A stretch of 64,000 nt of DNA from Kosakonia oryzae (lineage in GTDB: Bacteria; Pseudomonadota; Gammaproteobacteria; Enterobacterales; Enterobacteriaceae): positions 1,240,001-1,304,000 of the forward strand of contig NZ_CP014007.2 of assembly GCF_001658025.2 (NCBI RefSeq), read 5' to 3'. The stretch's first letter is position 1, and every line of letters begins with the position of its first letter. Positions 10,037-20,748 of this stretch are shown here, in pieces. The position numbers and the translations under genes are program-made. The notes under the pieces are model-generated. The model did not search any database. It saw nothing but the letters and a program-made list of their open reading frames with translations, and was not told the origin of the DNA.

Positions 10037-11683
10037 ATGCTTGCCACGAACAACGGTAATAAAAAGAAAGGCATCGATGATATTAAGACGATGCTTGAAA
10101 ATATCTGGCGTAATCCCAGAATCATTTTTTTCATCGCTGCTGCGGCGGCTATTTCTGTTGTGATTGCATTGATGTTCTGGGCGAAAGAGCCGGACTTCCG
10201 CATCTTATACAACAACATCAGCGAGCAGGACGGCGGCGAGATCGTCACGCAACTGACGCAGATGCAGATACCTTATCGTTTTGCCGAGCATGACGGTTCG
10301 ATTCAGGTTCCGGCGGACAAAGTCTATGAGGTGCGCCTGAAGCTGGCGCAGCAGGGGCTGCCAAAAGGCGGTTCTGTTGGCTTTGAACTGCTGGATCAGG
10401 AAAAGTTTGGTATCAGCCAGTTTAACGAACAGGTTAACTTCCAGCGCGCGCTGGAGGGCGAGCTGTCACGCACTATCGAGACGTTAGGTCCGGTGCGTAC
10501 CGCGCGCGTTCATCTGGCCATGCCGAAGCCGTCGCTGTTTGTGCACGATAAAAAGCAGCCGTCTGCGTCCGTAACGTTGAATCTGCTCAATGGCCGTACG
10601 CTGGATGCCGGGCAGGTCAGCGCGATCACCTTCATGATCTCCAGCGCGGTACCGGGGCTGAATGCCGATCGCGTCACTATCGTCGATCAAAGCGGACATC
10701 TGATGACGCAGAGTGGCGAACAGGCCACGCAAACCACGCAGTTGAAATATACCCGCAAAGTGGAATCCGAATATGAGAACCGTATTCAGGCGATCCTTGC
10801 GCCGATTGTCGGTGCGCAGAATGTCAGAACGCAGGTCACGGCGCAGATTGATTTTACTCAGCATGAGCAAACTGCCGAGCAGTACCAGCCTAACAGTCGG
10901 CCTGAGAACATGGCCATCCGCAGCCGTCAGAGCAGCAGCGCGGAGCAGGGCGGTAAAAACAGCGTCGGCGGCGTTCCGGGGGCGTTAAGCAATGAGCCGC
11001 CTGCGGCGGTTACCGCACCGATCGACCAGCCAGCCAATGGCAAGGGCGAGACAACGACCACCACGCCTTACAACAAGCAGAACGATGAAACTACCAACTA
11101 CGAGCTGGATAAAACGCTAACGCACATCAAGCGTAATACCGGCACGGTGCAGCGCCTCTCTGTCGCGGTAGTGGTGAATTACGTGGCGGATGGCAAAGGT
11201 AAAACCACCGCATTGACCAAAGAGCAGCTTGATCAGGTGAATGGTCTGGTCAAAGAGGTGATGGGTTATTCCGACAAACGTGGCGATACCCTCAACGTCG
11301 TCAATACCCCGTTCACCGATGTCGATACGGAAGCCCCCGTACCGCTGTGGAAACAACCTGACTTCATTAAGTTGCTGCTGTCCGGCGCACGTTACCTCTT
11401 TGTGGCGCTGATTGCCTGGATCCTGTGGCGTAAAGCGGTTCAACCGTTCTGGATCAAGCATCAGGAGCTGCTGCTGCATCGTCTGGAGTTGGAAAAAGAA
11501 GCTCGTCAGGCGGAGATGGAAGCACAGCAACGTCAGAAACAGCACCACGAGACTGCAAAAGCACAGCAGCGCATGGAGACCGAACAAGAAACCCAGCACC
11601 TGCGTAAGATCGCCGAGCAGGAGCCGCAGATTATCGCGCTGGTTATTCGCCAGTGGCTGAATAAGGAAAAGAAATCATCATGA
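10037..11683 (+). CDS. fliF: Flagellar MS-ring protein FliF
   Basis: FliF assembles the MS ring in the inner membrane, the base on which rotor, rod and export gate are built. The 548-residue protein has an N-terminal membrane segment at about residues 29-48, the YscJ/FliF ring-building domains, a Ser/Thr/Gly-rich variable middle (residues 285-345), a second membrane segment near residues 450-470 and a charged Gln/Glu-rich tail that ends in the FliG-binding region. It starts after AGGAA at 10026-10030 and overlaps fliG by four bases. Confidence 0.97.
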   Translation: MLATNNGNKKKGIDDIKTMLENIWRNPRIIFFIAAAAAISVVIALMFWAKEPDFRILYNNISEQDGGEIVTQLTQMQIPYRFAEHDGSIQVPADKVYEVRLKLAQQGLPKGGSVGFELLDQEKFGISQFNEQVNFQRALEGELSRTIETLGPVRTARVHLAMPKPSLFVHDKKQPSASVTLNLLNGRTLDAGQVSAITFMISSAVPGLNADRVTIVDQSGHLMTQSGEQATQTTQLKYTRKVESEYENRIQAILAPIVGAQNVRTQVTAQIDFTQHEQTAEQYQPNSRPENMAIRSRQSSSAEQGGKNSVGGVPGALSNEPPAAVTAPIDQPANGKGETTTTTPYNKQNDETTNYELDKTLTHIKRNTGTVQRLSVAVVVNYVADGKGKTTALTKEQLDQVNGLVKEVMGYSDKRGDTLNVVNTPFTDVDTEAPVPLWKQPDFIKLLLSGARYLFVALIAWILWRKAVQPFWIKHQELLLHRLELEKEARQAEMEAQQRQKQHHETAKAQQRMETEQETQHLRKIAEQEPQIIALVIRQWLNKEKKSS

Positions 11684-12666
11684 ATGCCGCCGAGAAAAGC
11701 GCTGTCCTCATGCTAACGCTCGGTGACGAGCGGGCTGCGGAAGTCTTTAAGCACCTTAACACTCACGAAGTGACGATGATCAGTAGCGCCATGGTCTCCA
11801 TGGGCAGCTTCACCCATGAACAGCTTTCGTCCGTGGTCCGCGATTTCCGTCGCGACTCCGGCGAGTACGCTGCGCTGGATGTTAACACCAATGAATACCT
11901 GCGTAGCGTGCTGGTGAAAGCGCTGGGCGAAGAGCGTGCCAATGCGCTGCTGGAAGATTTGCTCGATTCGTCAGATGGCAGCAACGGGATTGAGACGCTC
12001 AACTTTATGGAACCGCAGATGGTCTTCGATCTCATCCGTGATGAGCATCCGCAGATCATCGCCACCATCCTTGTTCACCTGAAACGCGGCCAGGCGGCCG
12101 ATGTACTGGCGAACTTCGATGAGCGTGAACGTAACGACATTATGCTGCGTATCGCCACGTTTGGCGGCGTACAGCCGGTTGCGTTGCAGGAACTGACCGA
12201 AGTACTCAACTCGCTGTTGCACGGTCAGCATATCAAGCGCAACAAGATGGGTGGTGTTCGTCCTGCGGCGGAGATCCTCAACCTGATGAAATCGCACCAG
12301 GAAGATGCGGCCATTGCCGCTGTGCGCGAATTCGACCAGGAGCTGGCGCAGAAAATTATCGACGAAATGTTCCTGTTCGAAAATCTCGTCGATATGGAAG
12401 ACCGCAGTATTCAGCGCATCTTGCAGGATATCGATGGTGAATCGCTGATTGTGGCGCTGAAAGGCGTTGACGATGAACTGCGCGACAAGTTCTTCCGCAA
12501 TATGTCGAAACGTCAGGCCGATATCATGCGCGACGATCTGGCTTCCCGCGGACCGGTGCGTATGTCGCAGGTCGAAACGGAACAGAAAAACATTCTGCTG
12601 GTGGTGCGTCGTCTTGCCGAGAGCGGCGAGATTGTGATCGGTGGAGGCGACGATGCCTATGTCTAA
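11680..12666 (+). CDS. fliG: Flagellar motor switch protein FliG
   Basis: FliG is the rotor protein that contacts MotA and generates torque; its N-terminus binds FliF and its middle binds FliM. The 328-residue product contains the EHPQ motif of the middle domain ([14 protein letters not shown]) and the C-terminal charged torque helix ([24 protein letters not shown]). E. coli FliG has 331 residues. It is coupled to fliF by an ATGA overlap and its end overlaps fliH. Confidence 0.97.
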   Translation: MNAAEKSAVLMLTLGDERAAEVFKHLNTHEVTMISSAMVSMGSFTHEQLSSVVRDFRRDSGEYAALDVNTNEYLRSVLVKALGEERANALLEDLLDSSDGSNGIETLNFMEPQMVFDLIRDEHPQIIATILVHLKRGQAADVLANFDERERNDIMLRIATFGGVQPVALQELTEVLNSLLHGQHIKRNKMGGVRPAAEILNLMKSHQEDAAIAAVREFDQELAQKIIDEMFLFENLVDMEDRSIQRILQDIDGESLIVALKGVDDELRDKFFRNMSKRQADIMRDDLASRGPVRMSQVETEQKNILLVVRRLAESGEIVIGGGDDAYV

Positions 12667-13366
12667 TACGCAATGGATGGCGTGGAAACCGGAAAACCTT
12701 CTGCACGATGAGAGCAGCGTAGAGCCTGAATTCCGCCCGACGACCGCCGCAACGGATCCGGCAACAGAAGCCGCCATGCAGGTTGAGTTATCCCGTCTTC
12801 GCCAGCAGGCCGAGAAGAAAGGTTATGCCCAGGGGCAGACGCGCGGTATCGAAGAGGGCAAAGCGCAGGGCTATGAAGAAGGGTTCCAGCAGGGCCTGCA
12901 AGAGGGCATTGCGCAGGGGCTGGCCGGACAGCAACAGCGTCAGCAGGAGCAGTTGGCGCAGTTTGCGCAACTGATTGATAATTTTAACATTACTCTCGAT
13001 AGCCTCGACAGCGTGATGACCGCGCGTCTGGTGCAGGTGGCCTTAATGGCGACGCGCAGCATGCTGGGTGAAAGCGCGCTGACGGCGAATGCGCACCAGT
13101 GGTTGATGACGCGTATTCAGCAACTGTTGAATGAAGAGAGCTTACGGCAGGGCAGTGTGAAGCTGTGGGTCAGCGATAAAGAGCCGGAAAGCGTGTTACA
13201 GCAACTGAAAACTATTGTTGAGCCGCGCGGCTGGGAACTCTGTCTCGATGCACAGATGTTGCCTGGCGGCTGCCGGATCTCCACCGACAGCGGCGATCTC
13301 GATGCCAGCGTGGAAACCCGCTGGAATACGCTCTGTACCTTGAGCCGCGAGGGCATCTCCTTATGA
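12653..13366 (+). CDS. fliH: Flagellar assembly protein FliH
   Basis: FliH is the negative regulator and stator-like partner of the export ATPase FliI. The 237-residue protein shows the hallmark glycine-repeat helix ([20 protein letters not shown] and following GxxxG units, residues about 55-90), then a coiled-coil and the C-terminal FliI-binding domain. I chose the ATG at 12653, five bases after GGAGG (12643-12647); the ATG at 12659 is equally family-like. The gene overlaps the end of fliG and overlaps fliI by four bases. Confidence 0.93.
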   Translation: MPMSNTQWMAWKPENLLHDESSVEPEFRPTTAATDPATEAAMQVELSRLRQQAEKKGYAQGQTRGIEEGKAQGYEEGFQQGLQEGIAQGLAGQQQRQQEQLAQFAQLIDNFNITLDSLDSVMTARLVQVALMATRSMLGESALTANAHQWLMTRIQQLLNEESLRQGSVKLWVSDKEPESVLQQLKTIVEPRGWELCLDAQMLPGGCRISTDSGDLDASVETRWNTLCTLSREGISL

Positions 13367-14718
13367 CGGCGCGGCTGAAAACATGGCTGGATGGCATTGC
13401 ACGCGCTGAAGAGCGCATGTCAGCGCTGCCGCCGTATCGCCAGTATGGCCGCCTGACGCGGGCTACCGGGCTGGTGATGGAAGCGGTTGGGCTGAAGCTG
13501 CCCATCGGTACGTTGTGCATTGTCGAACGTGACAGCGATGAGGGTGTGCAGCGCGTCGAGAGTGAAGTGGTCGGCTTTAGCGGCGACGTGCTCTATCTGA
13601 TGCCGCTGGAAAACGTGGAAGGCGTACTGCCGGGCGCGCGCGTCTATGCGCACGGCGGCGATACCAAAGGCAAACTTTTACCGCTGGGGCCGGAGCTGCT
13701 CGGACGCGTGCTGGATGCCAGCGCTCGTCCGCTGGATGGCCTGCCTGCGCCGGGCTCTTCCGAAAGAGGCCCGCTGTTTACCGCGCCGTTTAACCCGCTG
13801 CAACGCGATCCGATTAAAACCGTGCTGGATGTCGGCGTGCGGGCGATCAACGGCCTGCTGACCGTCGGTCGCGGCCAGCGAATGGGGCTGTTTGCCGGTT
13901 CCGGGGTCGGCAAGAGCGTGCTGCTCGGCATGATGGCGCGCTTTACCAAAGCGGATGTCATCGTGGTTGGGCTGATTGGCGAGCGTGGCCGCGAAGTCAA
14001 AGACTTCATCGAAAATATCCTCGGCAAAGAGGGGCTTAAGCGCTCGGTCGTTATCGCTGCGCCAGCGGATGTCTCGCCGATCCTGCGTATGCAGGGCGCA
14101 GTATACGCAACGCGTATTGCGGAGGATTTTCGCGATCGCGGGCTGGATGTGCTGTTGATTATGGATTCACTCACCCGCTACGCGATGGCGCAGCGTGAGA
14201 TTGCCCTCGCCATTGGTGAACCGCCTGCTACCAAAGGTTATCCGCCTTCTGTTTTTGCGAAATTACCGGCACTGGTGGAACGCGCCGGGAACGGCACGCA
14301 GGGCGGCGGCTCGATCACTGCGTTCTATACGGTGTTAACCGAAGGCGACGATCAGCAGGATCCGATTGCCGACTCTGCCCGTGCGATCCTCGATGGTCAC
14401 GTGGTGCTGTCGCGCCGTCTGGCGGAGTCGGGACACTATCCGGCGATTGATATTGAAGCCTCCATCAGCCGTGCGATGACCGAATTGATTGAACCGGGAC
14501 ACTATAAAAAAGTGCAACGTTTCAAACAGATGCTCTCTGCTTATCAGCGCAACCGCGATCTGATTAGCGTGGGCGCTTATGCCGCAGGCAGCGATCCGCT
14601 GCTGGATCAGGCGATTGTGCAGTACCCCAAAATGCAGGATTTCCTCTGCCAGGGGATACATGAGTCCAGCGAATATGAGGCGTCATATAACGCGCTCTCT
14701 ACGCTCTTTCCAGAATAA
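13363..14718 (+). CDS. fliI: Flagellum-specific ATPase FliI
   Basis: FliI is the F1-beta-like ATPase that unfolds and delivers export substrates. The 451-residue protein has the Walker A motif AGSGVGKS at residues 179-186, the GERGREV motif, a Walker B aspartate in [11 protein letters not shown] and the conserved arginine region near the C-terminus. E. coli FliI has 457 residues. It is coupled to fliH by ATGA and followed eleven bases later by fliJ. Confidence 0.97.
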   Translation: MTARLKTWLDGIARAEERMSALPPYRQYGRLTRATGLVMEAVGLKLPIGTLCIVERDSDEGVQRVESEVVGFSGDVLYLMPLENVEGVLPGARVYAHGGDTKGKLLPLGPELLGRVLDASARPLDGLPAPGSSERGPLFTAPFNPLQRDPIKTVLDVGVRAINGLLTVGRGQRMGLFAGSGVGKSVLLGMMARFTKADVIVVGLIGERGREVKDFIENILGKEGLKRSVVIAAPADVSPILRMQGAVYATRIAEDFRDRGLDVLLIMDSLTRYAMAQREIALAIGEPPATKGYPPSVFAKLPALVERAGNGTQGGGSITAFYTVLTEGDDQQDPIADSARAILDGHVVLSRRLAESGHYPAIDIEASISRAMTELIEPGHYKKVQRFKQMLSAYQRNRDLISVGAYAAGSDPLLDQAIVQYPKMQDFLCQGIHESSEYEASYNALSTLFPE

Positions 14719-14729
14719 GGCAGGAACGA

Positions 14730-15176
14730 ATGGCAAAACCGGGTCCGATGGATCACCTTCGCGAGTTAGCAGAAAAAAAACTGAATGATACGGCAATCAG
14801 GCTGGGCAGCGCGCAGCAGAACTTCGTACAGGAAACCTCTCGCCTGGAGCAGCTCCACACCTACGCGCACGAGTACCGTCAGCAGTTGCAGGATTCTGTT
14901 CGTACCAGCAGTGTTTCGATTCTTAGCTTGCAGACGCAACAGAATTTTCTCGCTTCGCTGGATGGTGTGGTGGCGCAGCAGGTGAAACGCGTTTCCGCCA
15001 GTCAGCACAAGGTCGACAGTGAGAAAGATGCCTGGAAACAGGATAAGCGGCGTTTGAATGCCTTCCAGACACTGAAAGATCGTGCCGACGAGCAGCAATT
15101 ATTAAAAGAGAACCGGCTGGAGCAAAAAATGATGGATGAATTTGCTCGCCGGGCAGCCAGCCAGAGGCAGTTATAA
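14730..15176 (+). CDS. fliJ: Flagellar export protein FliJ
   Basis: FliJ is a small coiled-coil protein that fits into the FliI hexamer like the gamma subunit of F1 and connects the ATPase to FlhA. The 148-residue product is almost wholly helical and ends with the family-like DEQQLLKENRLEQKMMDEFA stretch. The E. coli protein has 147 residues. Sequence conservation is low, so its place between fliI and fliK supports the call. Confidence 0.93.
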   Translation: MAKPGPMDHLRELAEKKLNDTAIRLGSAQQNFVQETSRLEQLHTYAHEYRQQLQDSVRTSSVSILSLQTQQNFLASLDGVVAQQVKRVSASQHKVDSEKDAWKQDKRRLNAFQTLKDRADEQQLLKENRLEQKMMDEFARRAASQRQL

Positions 15177-15177
15177 A

Positions 15178-16380
15178 ATGATTATTCAACAACCTGTTAC
15201 CTCCGCCAGCGGGAATAACGGACAACAATCGGCGTCGATTTCTGCACCGCAGGATGATCGCTTCTCGACGGAGCTGAAAAAGAAGCTCTCCGCTGACAAA
15301 CCGCAACAGGCGGATGAAAAAGCTCCCCAGCCGCAGGAGATCAAAAAGAAGCCTGGAACAAAAGAGCTGAAGCTGGCTGATTTGCAGGGGGATACCGCGC
15401 AACTGAATCCGCTACCGGCCGCGATCGCGCCGGATAACACGTTGCCGTTACCGCCAGTGGTGCCGGTGACGCTGCCGCAGGAATTGTTGCCTCAGGATCC
15501 TGCCCTGCAAGCGGGCCAGCAAGAGATTTCAGCCGTGCAGGATCCTGCTGCGCTGGTCGCCGCAGCTCCGGGCAGTGAGCTGAGCGGCGAGATGTCGGCG
15601 GATATCCCACAAAGCAGTGCCACGTTGCTGAGCGACGCACTACCGAAACTTCCACCGCAGGAGAGCGGCGTGTCGCCGCTGGCGACGGCGTTGCACATTA
15701 CCAAACCGGCAGCCGCAAAAACGGCTGAGGTGCCGGTTGAGAAACCGGTAACGGCGGAGAGCGCAGAGGCGGCGAAAACCGCTGAGGCTGCCGCACAGCC
15801 GGTTGTCAGCAGCGAAAATGTCGCCGCGAAACCGCACTCTGCCTTAACGGCGGAGCCGATTCAGTACGCGCATCCCGCCCACGTCAGTACGCCTGTCAGC
15901 CAGCCGGTGACGGCGGTGCCGGGCGACAAAGTGGTTACCGGCGCGCTGCAAGCTGAAGTGGGAACACCCGCCTGGCAGCAATCACTGGGCCAGCAGATTG
16001 CGGTATTCACCCGTGATGGCGTTCATCATGCGGAGCTGCGTCTGCATCCTGAGGATCTGGGATCGTTGCAGATTAGCCTGCGTTTAAATAACGATCAGGC
16101 GCAACTGCACTTTGTCACCGGCGATCATCAGGTGCGTGCCGCGCTGGAGTCCGCGATGCCGCATCTGCGCACGCAACTGCAGGAGTCCGGCATTCAGCTT
16201 GGGCAGAGCAGCGTTGGCGCCGAAAGCTTCTCTTCGACCGGCGATGCGCCATCGGGTGAGCATTCCGGGCAAGGAAAATCTGAGAAAGAGTCGTCCGAAA
16301 TGACGGTTTCTGCGGCAGAAGAGCGCATTTCAACACCGCGTACGCTGATATATTCCAGCGGAATCAATACTTTTGCCTGA
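15178..16380 (+). CDS. fliK: Flagellar hook-length control protein FliK
   Basis: FliK is the secreted ruler that measures the hook and triggers FlhB to switch export to filament proteins. The 400-residue protein has a long Ala/Pro/Thr-rich, presumably disordered N-terminal part (residues 1-260) and the conserved C-terminal domain (WQQSLGQQIAVF through LHPEDLGSLQISL). The start at 15178 lies two bases after the fliJ stop; an upstream in-frame start at 15136 inside fliJ is less likely. It ends the fliFGHIJK unit. Confidence 0.94.
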   Translation: MIIQQPVTSASGNNGQQSASISAPQDDRFSTELKKKLSADKPQQADEKAPQPQEIKKKPGTKELKLADLQGDTAQLNPLPAAIAPDNTLPLPPVVPVTLPQELLPQDPALQAGQQEISAVQDPAALVAAAPGSELSGEMSADIPQSSATLLSDALPKLPPQESGVSPLATALHITKPAAAKTAEVPVEKPVTAESAEAAKTAEAAAQPVVSSENVAAKPHSALTAEPIQYAHPAHVSTPVSQPVTAVPGDKVVTGALQAEVGTPAWQQSLGQQIAVFTRDGVHHAELRLHPEDLGSLQISLRLNNDQAQLHFVTGDHQVRAALESAMPHLRTQLQESGIQLGQSSVGAESFSSTGDAPSGEHSGQGKSEKESSEMTVSAAEERISTPRTLIYSSGINTFA

Positions 16381-16381
16381 T

Positions 16382-16416
16382 ATTATTGCCTTAAATAGTA
16401 AGTTACTGGCAATAAT
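16382..16416 (+). other. Hairpin after fliK
   Basis: A 9-bp inverted repeat (16382-16390 with 16408-16416) with a 17-base loop follows the fliK stop. There is no T-tract, so it may be only a weak transcript boundary before the fliL operon, whose promoter should lie in 16417-16527. Confidence 0.3.
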
Positions 16417-16527
16417 TTGAGCTTATCAATGAATTGTACTTAGTGGGTGCTGTATTACTATATTTGCATCCCATCAAGTCCGGCAAATTGCTGAATCTTG
16501 ATTTATTTTTACAGAGCTAATCATTAC

Positions 16528-17031
16528 ATGTCGAAAAAGAAATTATCTGCTAACGGCGGAAAGCGTTCTCTGCTGCTGACTCTGCTCACCTTATTAATTG
16601 CCGTTGGTATCTGTGCGGTTGCTACATATTCTTACATTGAAATTAAAAAGCTGAATTCACAGCTCGCCAATATGAAAGGCCAAAATGAATCAGCGGTACA
16701 CGAAGAAAATATTGTTCCGGTCTATGAAGATCTCGAAGCTTTTACCGTCAGCCTGAAACCAGATAGCCACGGCGACGATCGGGTTCTGTATATTGGTTTG
16801 ACCTTGCGCTTGCAGGACGATAAATCGAAAGCCGTTCTCGTTGAAAATCTTCCGGATGTACGTAGTCGTTTGCTGGTGCTTTTTTCTCAGCAGTCAGCCG
16901 AAGATCTTATCAGTGATGACGCAAAGAAAAAACTTTCTGAAAAAATAATGGCTGTGGTGAGTGAACCACTGTCAGGAAAAAAACGCGTGATGGTAAAAAG
17001 CGTATTGTTTAATGCATTTATCTTACGGTAG
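16528..17031 (+). CDS. fliL: Flagellar basal body-associated protein FliL
   Basis: FliL surrounds the stator units and supports torque under load and swarming. The 167-residue protein has a short cationic N-terminus (MSKKKLS), a single membrane segment (about residues 15-38) and a periplasmic stomatin-like domain. I chose the ATG at 16528 because the upstream TTG extension is not family-like; no strong ribosome-binding site is visible. It is first in fliLMNOPQR and ends just before fliM. Confidence 0.93.
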   Translation: MSKKKLSANGGKRSLLLTLLTLLIAVGICAVATYSYIEIKKLNSQLANMKGQNESAVHEENIVPVYEDLEAFTVSLKPDSHGDDRVLYIGLTLRLQDDKSKAVLVENLPDVRSRLLVLFSQQSAEDLISDDAKKKLSEKIMAVVSEPLSGKKRVMVKSVLFNAFILR

Positions 17032-17036
17032 TGACT

Positions 17037-18041
17037 ATGTCTGATAGCCTTTTATCTCAGGATGAAATTGATAACCTGCTGAATGGTGGCCCTAATGCTG
17101 GCAACAGTAGCATCGAGGCTATGTCATCATTAACCGCAGCCGATAATATTAAACCTTATGATCCTAATACGCAGCGCCGCGTTATTCGTGAACGTCTGCA
17201 CTCTTTAGAGATTATTAACGAACGATTTGCCCGCCAGTTTCGTATCGGGTTATTTAACATTCTCCGTCGTGGCCCGGATGTCACCGTCGGGAATATCAAG
17301 ATTCAGCCTTACCATGAATTTGCGCGTAATTTGCCGGTAATGACCAACCTGAATCTGATGAACATGCATCCGCTGCGCGGTACGGCACTGTTTGTCTTCT
17401 CGCCGAACCTGGTGTTCATGGCGGTGGATAACCTGTTTGGCGGCGATGGCCGTTTCCCGACTAAAGCCGATGGCCGCGAGTTTACGCCGACAGAACAGCG
17501 CATTATCCAGCGCATGCTGGCGATGGCGCAGGAAGCGTACGATTACGCCTGGCGTTCGATTTACAAAATCAAAACGGAATATGTGCGTTCGGAATTGCAG
17601 GTGAAGTTTACCAATATTACCTCTTCGCCGAACGATATTGTGGTCACCACGCCTTTCCATGTTGATATTGGTTCGCACAGTGGTGAATTACAAATTTGTA
17701 TGCCGTTCAGCATTATTGAACCGCTGCGCGAATTATTAACTAATCCGCCGCTGGAAAACTCGCAGCAGGAAAATAATCAGTGGCGCAGTTCACTGGCGAC
17801 GCAGGTGCGGGATACCGAACTGGAACTCGTGGTTAAATTTGCCGAAATATCGACTCGTCTTTCCAGAATTATGAGTCTGAAACCACAAGATATTATTCCT
17901 CTGGATAAACCAGAAGATGTCGGTGGTTTTGTTAATGATGTCCCTGTTATGTCAGGTAAATATGGCTTTGCCAATAATCAATATGCCATCCGGGTCGAAT
18001 CTCTGATGGATTCAACATTATCAGCGTTTAAGAAGGAGTGA
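17037..18041 (+). CDS. fliM: Flagellar motor switch protein FliM
   Basis: FliM is the C-ring protein that receives CheY-P and changes rotor direction. The N-terminal CheY-binding peptide LLSQDEIDNLLNG is at residues 4-16, followed by the CheC-like middle domain with the GGDGR motif and the C-terminal SpoA domain that pairs with FliN. The 334-residue protein matches the E. coli length. I chose the ATG at 17037 to match the family N-terminus; an in-frame GTG at 17031 is possible. Confidence 0.96.
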   Translation: MSDSLLSQDEIDNLLNGGPNAGNSSIEAMSSLTAADNIKPYDPNTQRRVIRERLHSLEIINERFARQFRIGLFNILRRGPDVTVGNIKIQPYHEFARNLPVMTNLNLMNMHPLRGTALFVFSPNLVFMAVDNLFGGDGRFPTKADGREFTPTEQRIIQRMLAMAQEAYDYAWRSIYKIKTEYVRSELQVKFTNITSSPNDIVVTTPFHVDIGSHSGELQICMPFSIIEPLRELLTNPPLENSQQENNQWRSSLATQVRDTELELVVKFAEISTRLSRIMSLKPQDIIPLDKPEDVGGFVNDVPVMSGKYGFANNQYAIRVESLMDSTLSAFKKE

Positions 18042-18048
18042 TCGTCAC

Positions 18049-18453
18049 ATGAGCGATATTGAACATTCTGCTGGTGCAAAAAAATCATCACTTGACGATC
18101 TTTGGGGCGACGCGATGAGTGAACAGTTGACCACCGAAAACGGTACAGCCATGCAATCTGCAGAAAAAGAAGATGTTGTGGTGAATTTTACTGACGATTT
18201 AAATCTGGTGCTTGATATCCCGGTGAAAATGACCGTGGAACTCGGGCGCACGAAAATGACAATTAAAGAGCTGTTAAGACTTAGCCCAGGTTCAATTGTT
18301 TCTCTGGAAGGCCTGGCGGGTGAACCGCTCGATATTTTGATTAATGGTTATTTAATTGCGCAGGGCGAGGTGGTTGTCGTTTCCGATAAATTCGGGATTC
18401 GCATTACCGATATTATTACCCCTTCTGAGCGCATGCATCGGCTGAGCAGATAA
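18049..18453 (+). CDS. fliN: Flagellar motor switch protein FliN
   Basis: FliN forms the lower part of the C-ring with FliM and also binds FliH for export. The 134-residue product has a variable acidic N-terminus and the conserved SpoA domain (VKMTVELGRTKMTIKELLRL to the end). The start follows AAGGAG with 10 bases of spacing, and the stop shares one base with the fliO start. Confidence 0.96.
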   Translation: MSDIEHSAGAKKSSLDDLWGDAMSEQLTTENGTAMQSAEKEDVVVNFTDDLNLVLDIPVKMTVELGRTKMTIKELLRLSPGSIVSLEGLAGEPLDILINGYLIAQGEVVVVSDKFGIRITDIITPSERMHRLSR

Positions 18454-18848
18454 TGAATACCCAGACGCTGAATACTGTTGCGCCGCATACCACAGAAGCG
18501 GCGACCTTCCCGATTTCCATGGGAAATATCGTTGGATCACTGGCGCTGGTGCTGGTGATGATTGTGGCGGTTGCGTGGATTCTCCGTCGCACTGGCGTGG
18601 TTTCCCGCGTCGCTAAAGGCCATAACCTGCTGGCAGTGAAACACAGCCAGAGCATCGGTTCGCGTGAGCGGCTGGTGGTGGTTGAGGTTGATGATAAATG
18701 GCTGTTGCTGGGGGTGACGCAACAAAGCATCACGCCTCTGATGACGATGGAAAAGCAAGAGAGCAGCATGGCGATGCCGGTGATTTCTGACTTTCAGGCC
18801 TCTTTGCTTCAGTGTTTTAAACAGCGCGCCAGCAGGAGCCAGTCATGA
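18453..18848 (+). CDS. fliO: Flagellar biosynthesis protein FliO
   Basis: FliO is an accessory membrane protein that helps assemble the FliP ring of the export gate. The 131-residue protein has one membrane segment (about residues 22-45) followed by a cytoplasmic domain with the family pattern ([20 protein letters not shown]). It overlaps fliN by one base and fliP by four. Sequence conservation is modest but position is decisive. Confidence 0.93.
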   Translation: MNTQTLNTVAPHTTEAATFPISMGNIVGSLALVLVMIVAVAWILRRTGVVSRVAKGHNLLAVKHSQSIGSRERLVVVEVDDKWLLLGVTQQSITPLMTMEKQESSMAMPVISDFQASLLQCFKQRASRSQS

Positions 18849-19606
18849 AAAACGTCTCTCGTCTGACATCCAGAGTGATTGGCCTCGGCACCGTGCTGGC
18901 GGGGATCCTGCTGCCAGCGCACTTCGCCTGGGCGGCAAATAACGACATCATGCTTACCCATTCCGCGAATGGCGAAAGCTGGTCGCTGCCGGTGCAAACA
19001 CTGGTGTTAATGACCTCGCTGACGTTTTTGCCTGCGGTGCTGCTGATGATGACCGGGTTCACCCGTATCGTGATTGTGCTCGGTCTGCTGCGCAACGCGC
19101 TCGGCACTGCCAGTACGCCGCCTAATCAGGTGCTGCTGGGGCTGGCGCTGTTCCTGACTTTTTTCGTGATGTCGCCGGTGGCTAACCGCATCTATGACGA
19201 AGCCTGGCTGCCGCTGTCGCAGGACAAAATCTCCATGGAAGTGGCGTTGCAGAAAGGATCGCAGCCGCTGCGCGCCTTTATGCTCAAACAGACCCGTGAA
19301 ACGGACTTAGCGCTCTTTTCCCGCATTGCGAAAGCCGCTGAATTTAATACGCCCGAGGATGTTCCGATGAGCATTCTGGTGCCCGCGTTCGTGACCAGCG
19401 AACTGAAAACCGGCTTCCAGATTGGTTTCACGATGTTCATCCCGTTCCTGATCATCGATCTGGTGGTGGCAAGTGTTTTGATGGCGCTGGGGATGATGAT
19501 GGTTCCCCCGGCGACAATTTCTCTGCCGTTCAAGCTGATGTTGTTTGTACTGGTGGATGGGTGGCAACTGATTATCGGTTCGCTGGCAGACAGTTTTTTC
19601 CGCTAA
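18845..19606 (+). CDS. fliP: Flagellar export gate protein FliP
   Basis: FliP forms the pentameric core of the export channel with FliQ and FliR. The 253-residue protein has a cleavable signal peptide, unusual among gate proteins but normal for FliP, ending around FAWAAN, then four membrane segments and the signature [21 protein letters not shown] cytoplasm-side loop with [20 protein letters not shown] is also conserved. Confidence 0.97.
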   Translation: MKNVSRLTSRVIGLGTVLAGILLPAHFAWAANNDIMLTHSANGESWSLPVQTLVLMTSLTFLPAVLLMMTGFTRIVIVLGLLRNALGTASTPPNQVLLGLALFLTFFVMSPVANRIYDEAWLPLSQDKISMEVALQKGSQPLRAFMLKQTRETDLALFSRIAKAAEFNTPEDVPMSILVPAFVTSELKTGFQIGFTMFIPFLIIDLVVASVLMALGMMMVPPATISLPFKLMLFVLVDGWQLIIGSLADSFFR

Positions 19607-19619
19607 GTGAGAGAAGAGA

Positions 19620-19886
19620 ATGACTCCGGAAAGTGTAATGTCGTTGGCGTTTCAGGCCACCAAAGTTGGGTTGCTGATTGCTGCGCCTTTATTGTTAGCC
19701 GCGCTGGCTGCGGGCCTGATTGTCAGTATTTTGCAGGCATCGACACAGATCAACGAAATGACTCTGTCGTTTATTCCCAAGATCCTGACGATTGTTGTGG
19801 TGCTGATTGCCTGTGGGCCGTGGATGCTGGCGACGCTGGTGGATTATATGCACGGTTTGTTTAGCTCGCTTGCCAGCCTTCGTTAA
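19620..19886 (+). CDS. fliQ: Flagellar export gate protein FliQ
   Basis: FliQ is the small two-helix membrane subunit that wraps the FliP/FliR core. The 88-residue protein has two long hydrophobic segments (about residues 16-38 and 53-78) linked by the conserved QASTQINEMTLSFIPKI loop. It follows fliP by 13 bases and fliR begins two bases after its stop. Confidence 0.97.
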   Translation: MTPESVMSLAFQATKVGLLIAAPLLLAALAAGLIVSILQASTQINEMTLSFIPKILTIVVVLIACGPWMLATLVDYMHGLFSSLASLR

Positions 19887-19888
19887 CG

Positions 19889-20668
19889 ATGCTTACGCTC
19901 TCTCTGGCCAGCCTGTATCCGTATGTAAATCATTACTTTTGGCCGTGCCTGCGCATTCTCGCACTACTGGGCACCGCGCCGATTTTCAGTGAAAAACAGG
20001 TTAATGCGCGCATCAAAATTGCGCTGGCGCTGGTTTCAACCTTCTTAATTGCGCCGCAGCTACCCGACACGGGCATTGCGATTGCCTCGCTGGATGGCCT
20101 GATGGCCGGCTGCCAGCAGCTCATCATCGGCATCGCGATTGGCCTCTCTGTACAGTTGATTTTTGTTGCGGTACGCCATGCCGGTGAATTAGTTGGCATG
20201 CAAATGGGGCTGTCGATGGCGATGGTCTACGACCCGAGCGGCGGTACCAATATGCCGGTGGTGGCCCGCCTGCTGAACCTGTGCGTGACGCTGCTGTTCC
20301 TCGTTTTTAATGGTCACCTCTATCTGCTGGAAGTGGTCGCGAGCAGCTTCAACGCCTTCCCGGTCAGCGCCGCGCCGATGGGCGCCACGGGGATGATGGA
20401 GATCGTCCGCGCGGGCCGCATGATCTTTCAGTACGGTTTTATGCTCGGTCTGCCGGTCATTACGTTGCTGCTGTGCCTCAACCTCACGCTGGGGGTGCTG
20501 AACCGTCTGACACCGCAACTTTCAATTTTTATCGTCGGTTTTCCCGTCTCGCTGACTGTCGGCATGGTCGCCATGTCGCTGGTGATGTACACGCTTGCCC
20601 CCTTCTTTGAAAACATGATGGCGGGCATTTTCGACACCCTTTTTATCATTCTGAAAGGGTTCGGTTAA
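19889..20668 (+). CDS. fliR: Flagellar export gate protein FliR
   Basis: FliR is the single-copy gate subunit, structurally a fusion of FliP-like and FliQ-like parts. The 259-residue protein has about six hydrophobic segments and family motifs such as EKQVNARIKIALAL and GELVGMQMGLSMA. E. coli FliR has 261 residues. It is the last gene of the fliL operon and is followed by a strong terminator. Confidence 0.96.
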   Translation: MLTLSLASLYPYVNHYFWPCLRILALLGTAPIFSEKQVNARIKIALALVSTFLIAPQLPDTGIAIASLDGLMAGCQQLIIGIAIGLSVQLIFVAVRHAGELVGMQMGLSMAMVYDPSGGTNMPVVARLLNLCVTLLFLVFNGHLYLLEVVASSFNAFPVSAAPMGATGMMEIVRAGRMIFQYGFMLGLPVITLLLCLNLTLGVLNRLTPQLSIFIVGFPVSLTVGMVAMSLVMYTLAPFFENMMAGIFDTLFIILKGFG

Positions 20669-20671
20669 CAC

Positions 20672-20702
20672 ACGCAGGGACAATAAGCCCTGCGTTTTTT
20701 TG
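20672..20702 (+). terminator. Terminator after fliR
   Basis: An 8-bp GC-rich stem (20672-20679 with 20688-20695) is followed directly by a run of seven to eight T. Confidence 0.9.
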
Positions 20703-20748
20703 ACAACCTACGTTCACATGAGGTGACGTAAAAACAGGCCCGGGGGCT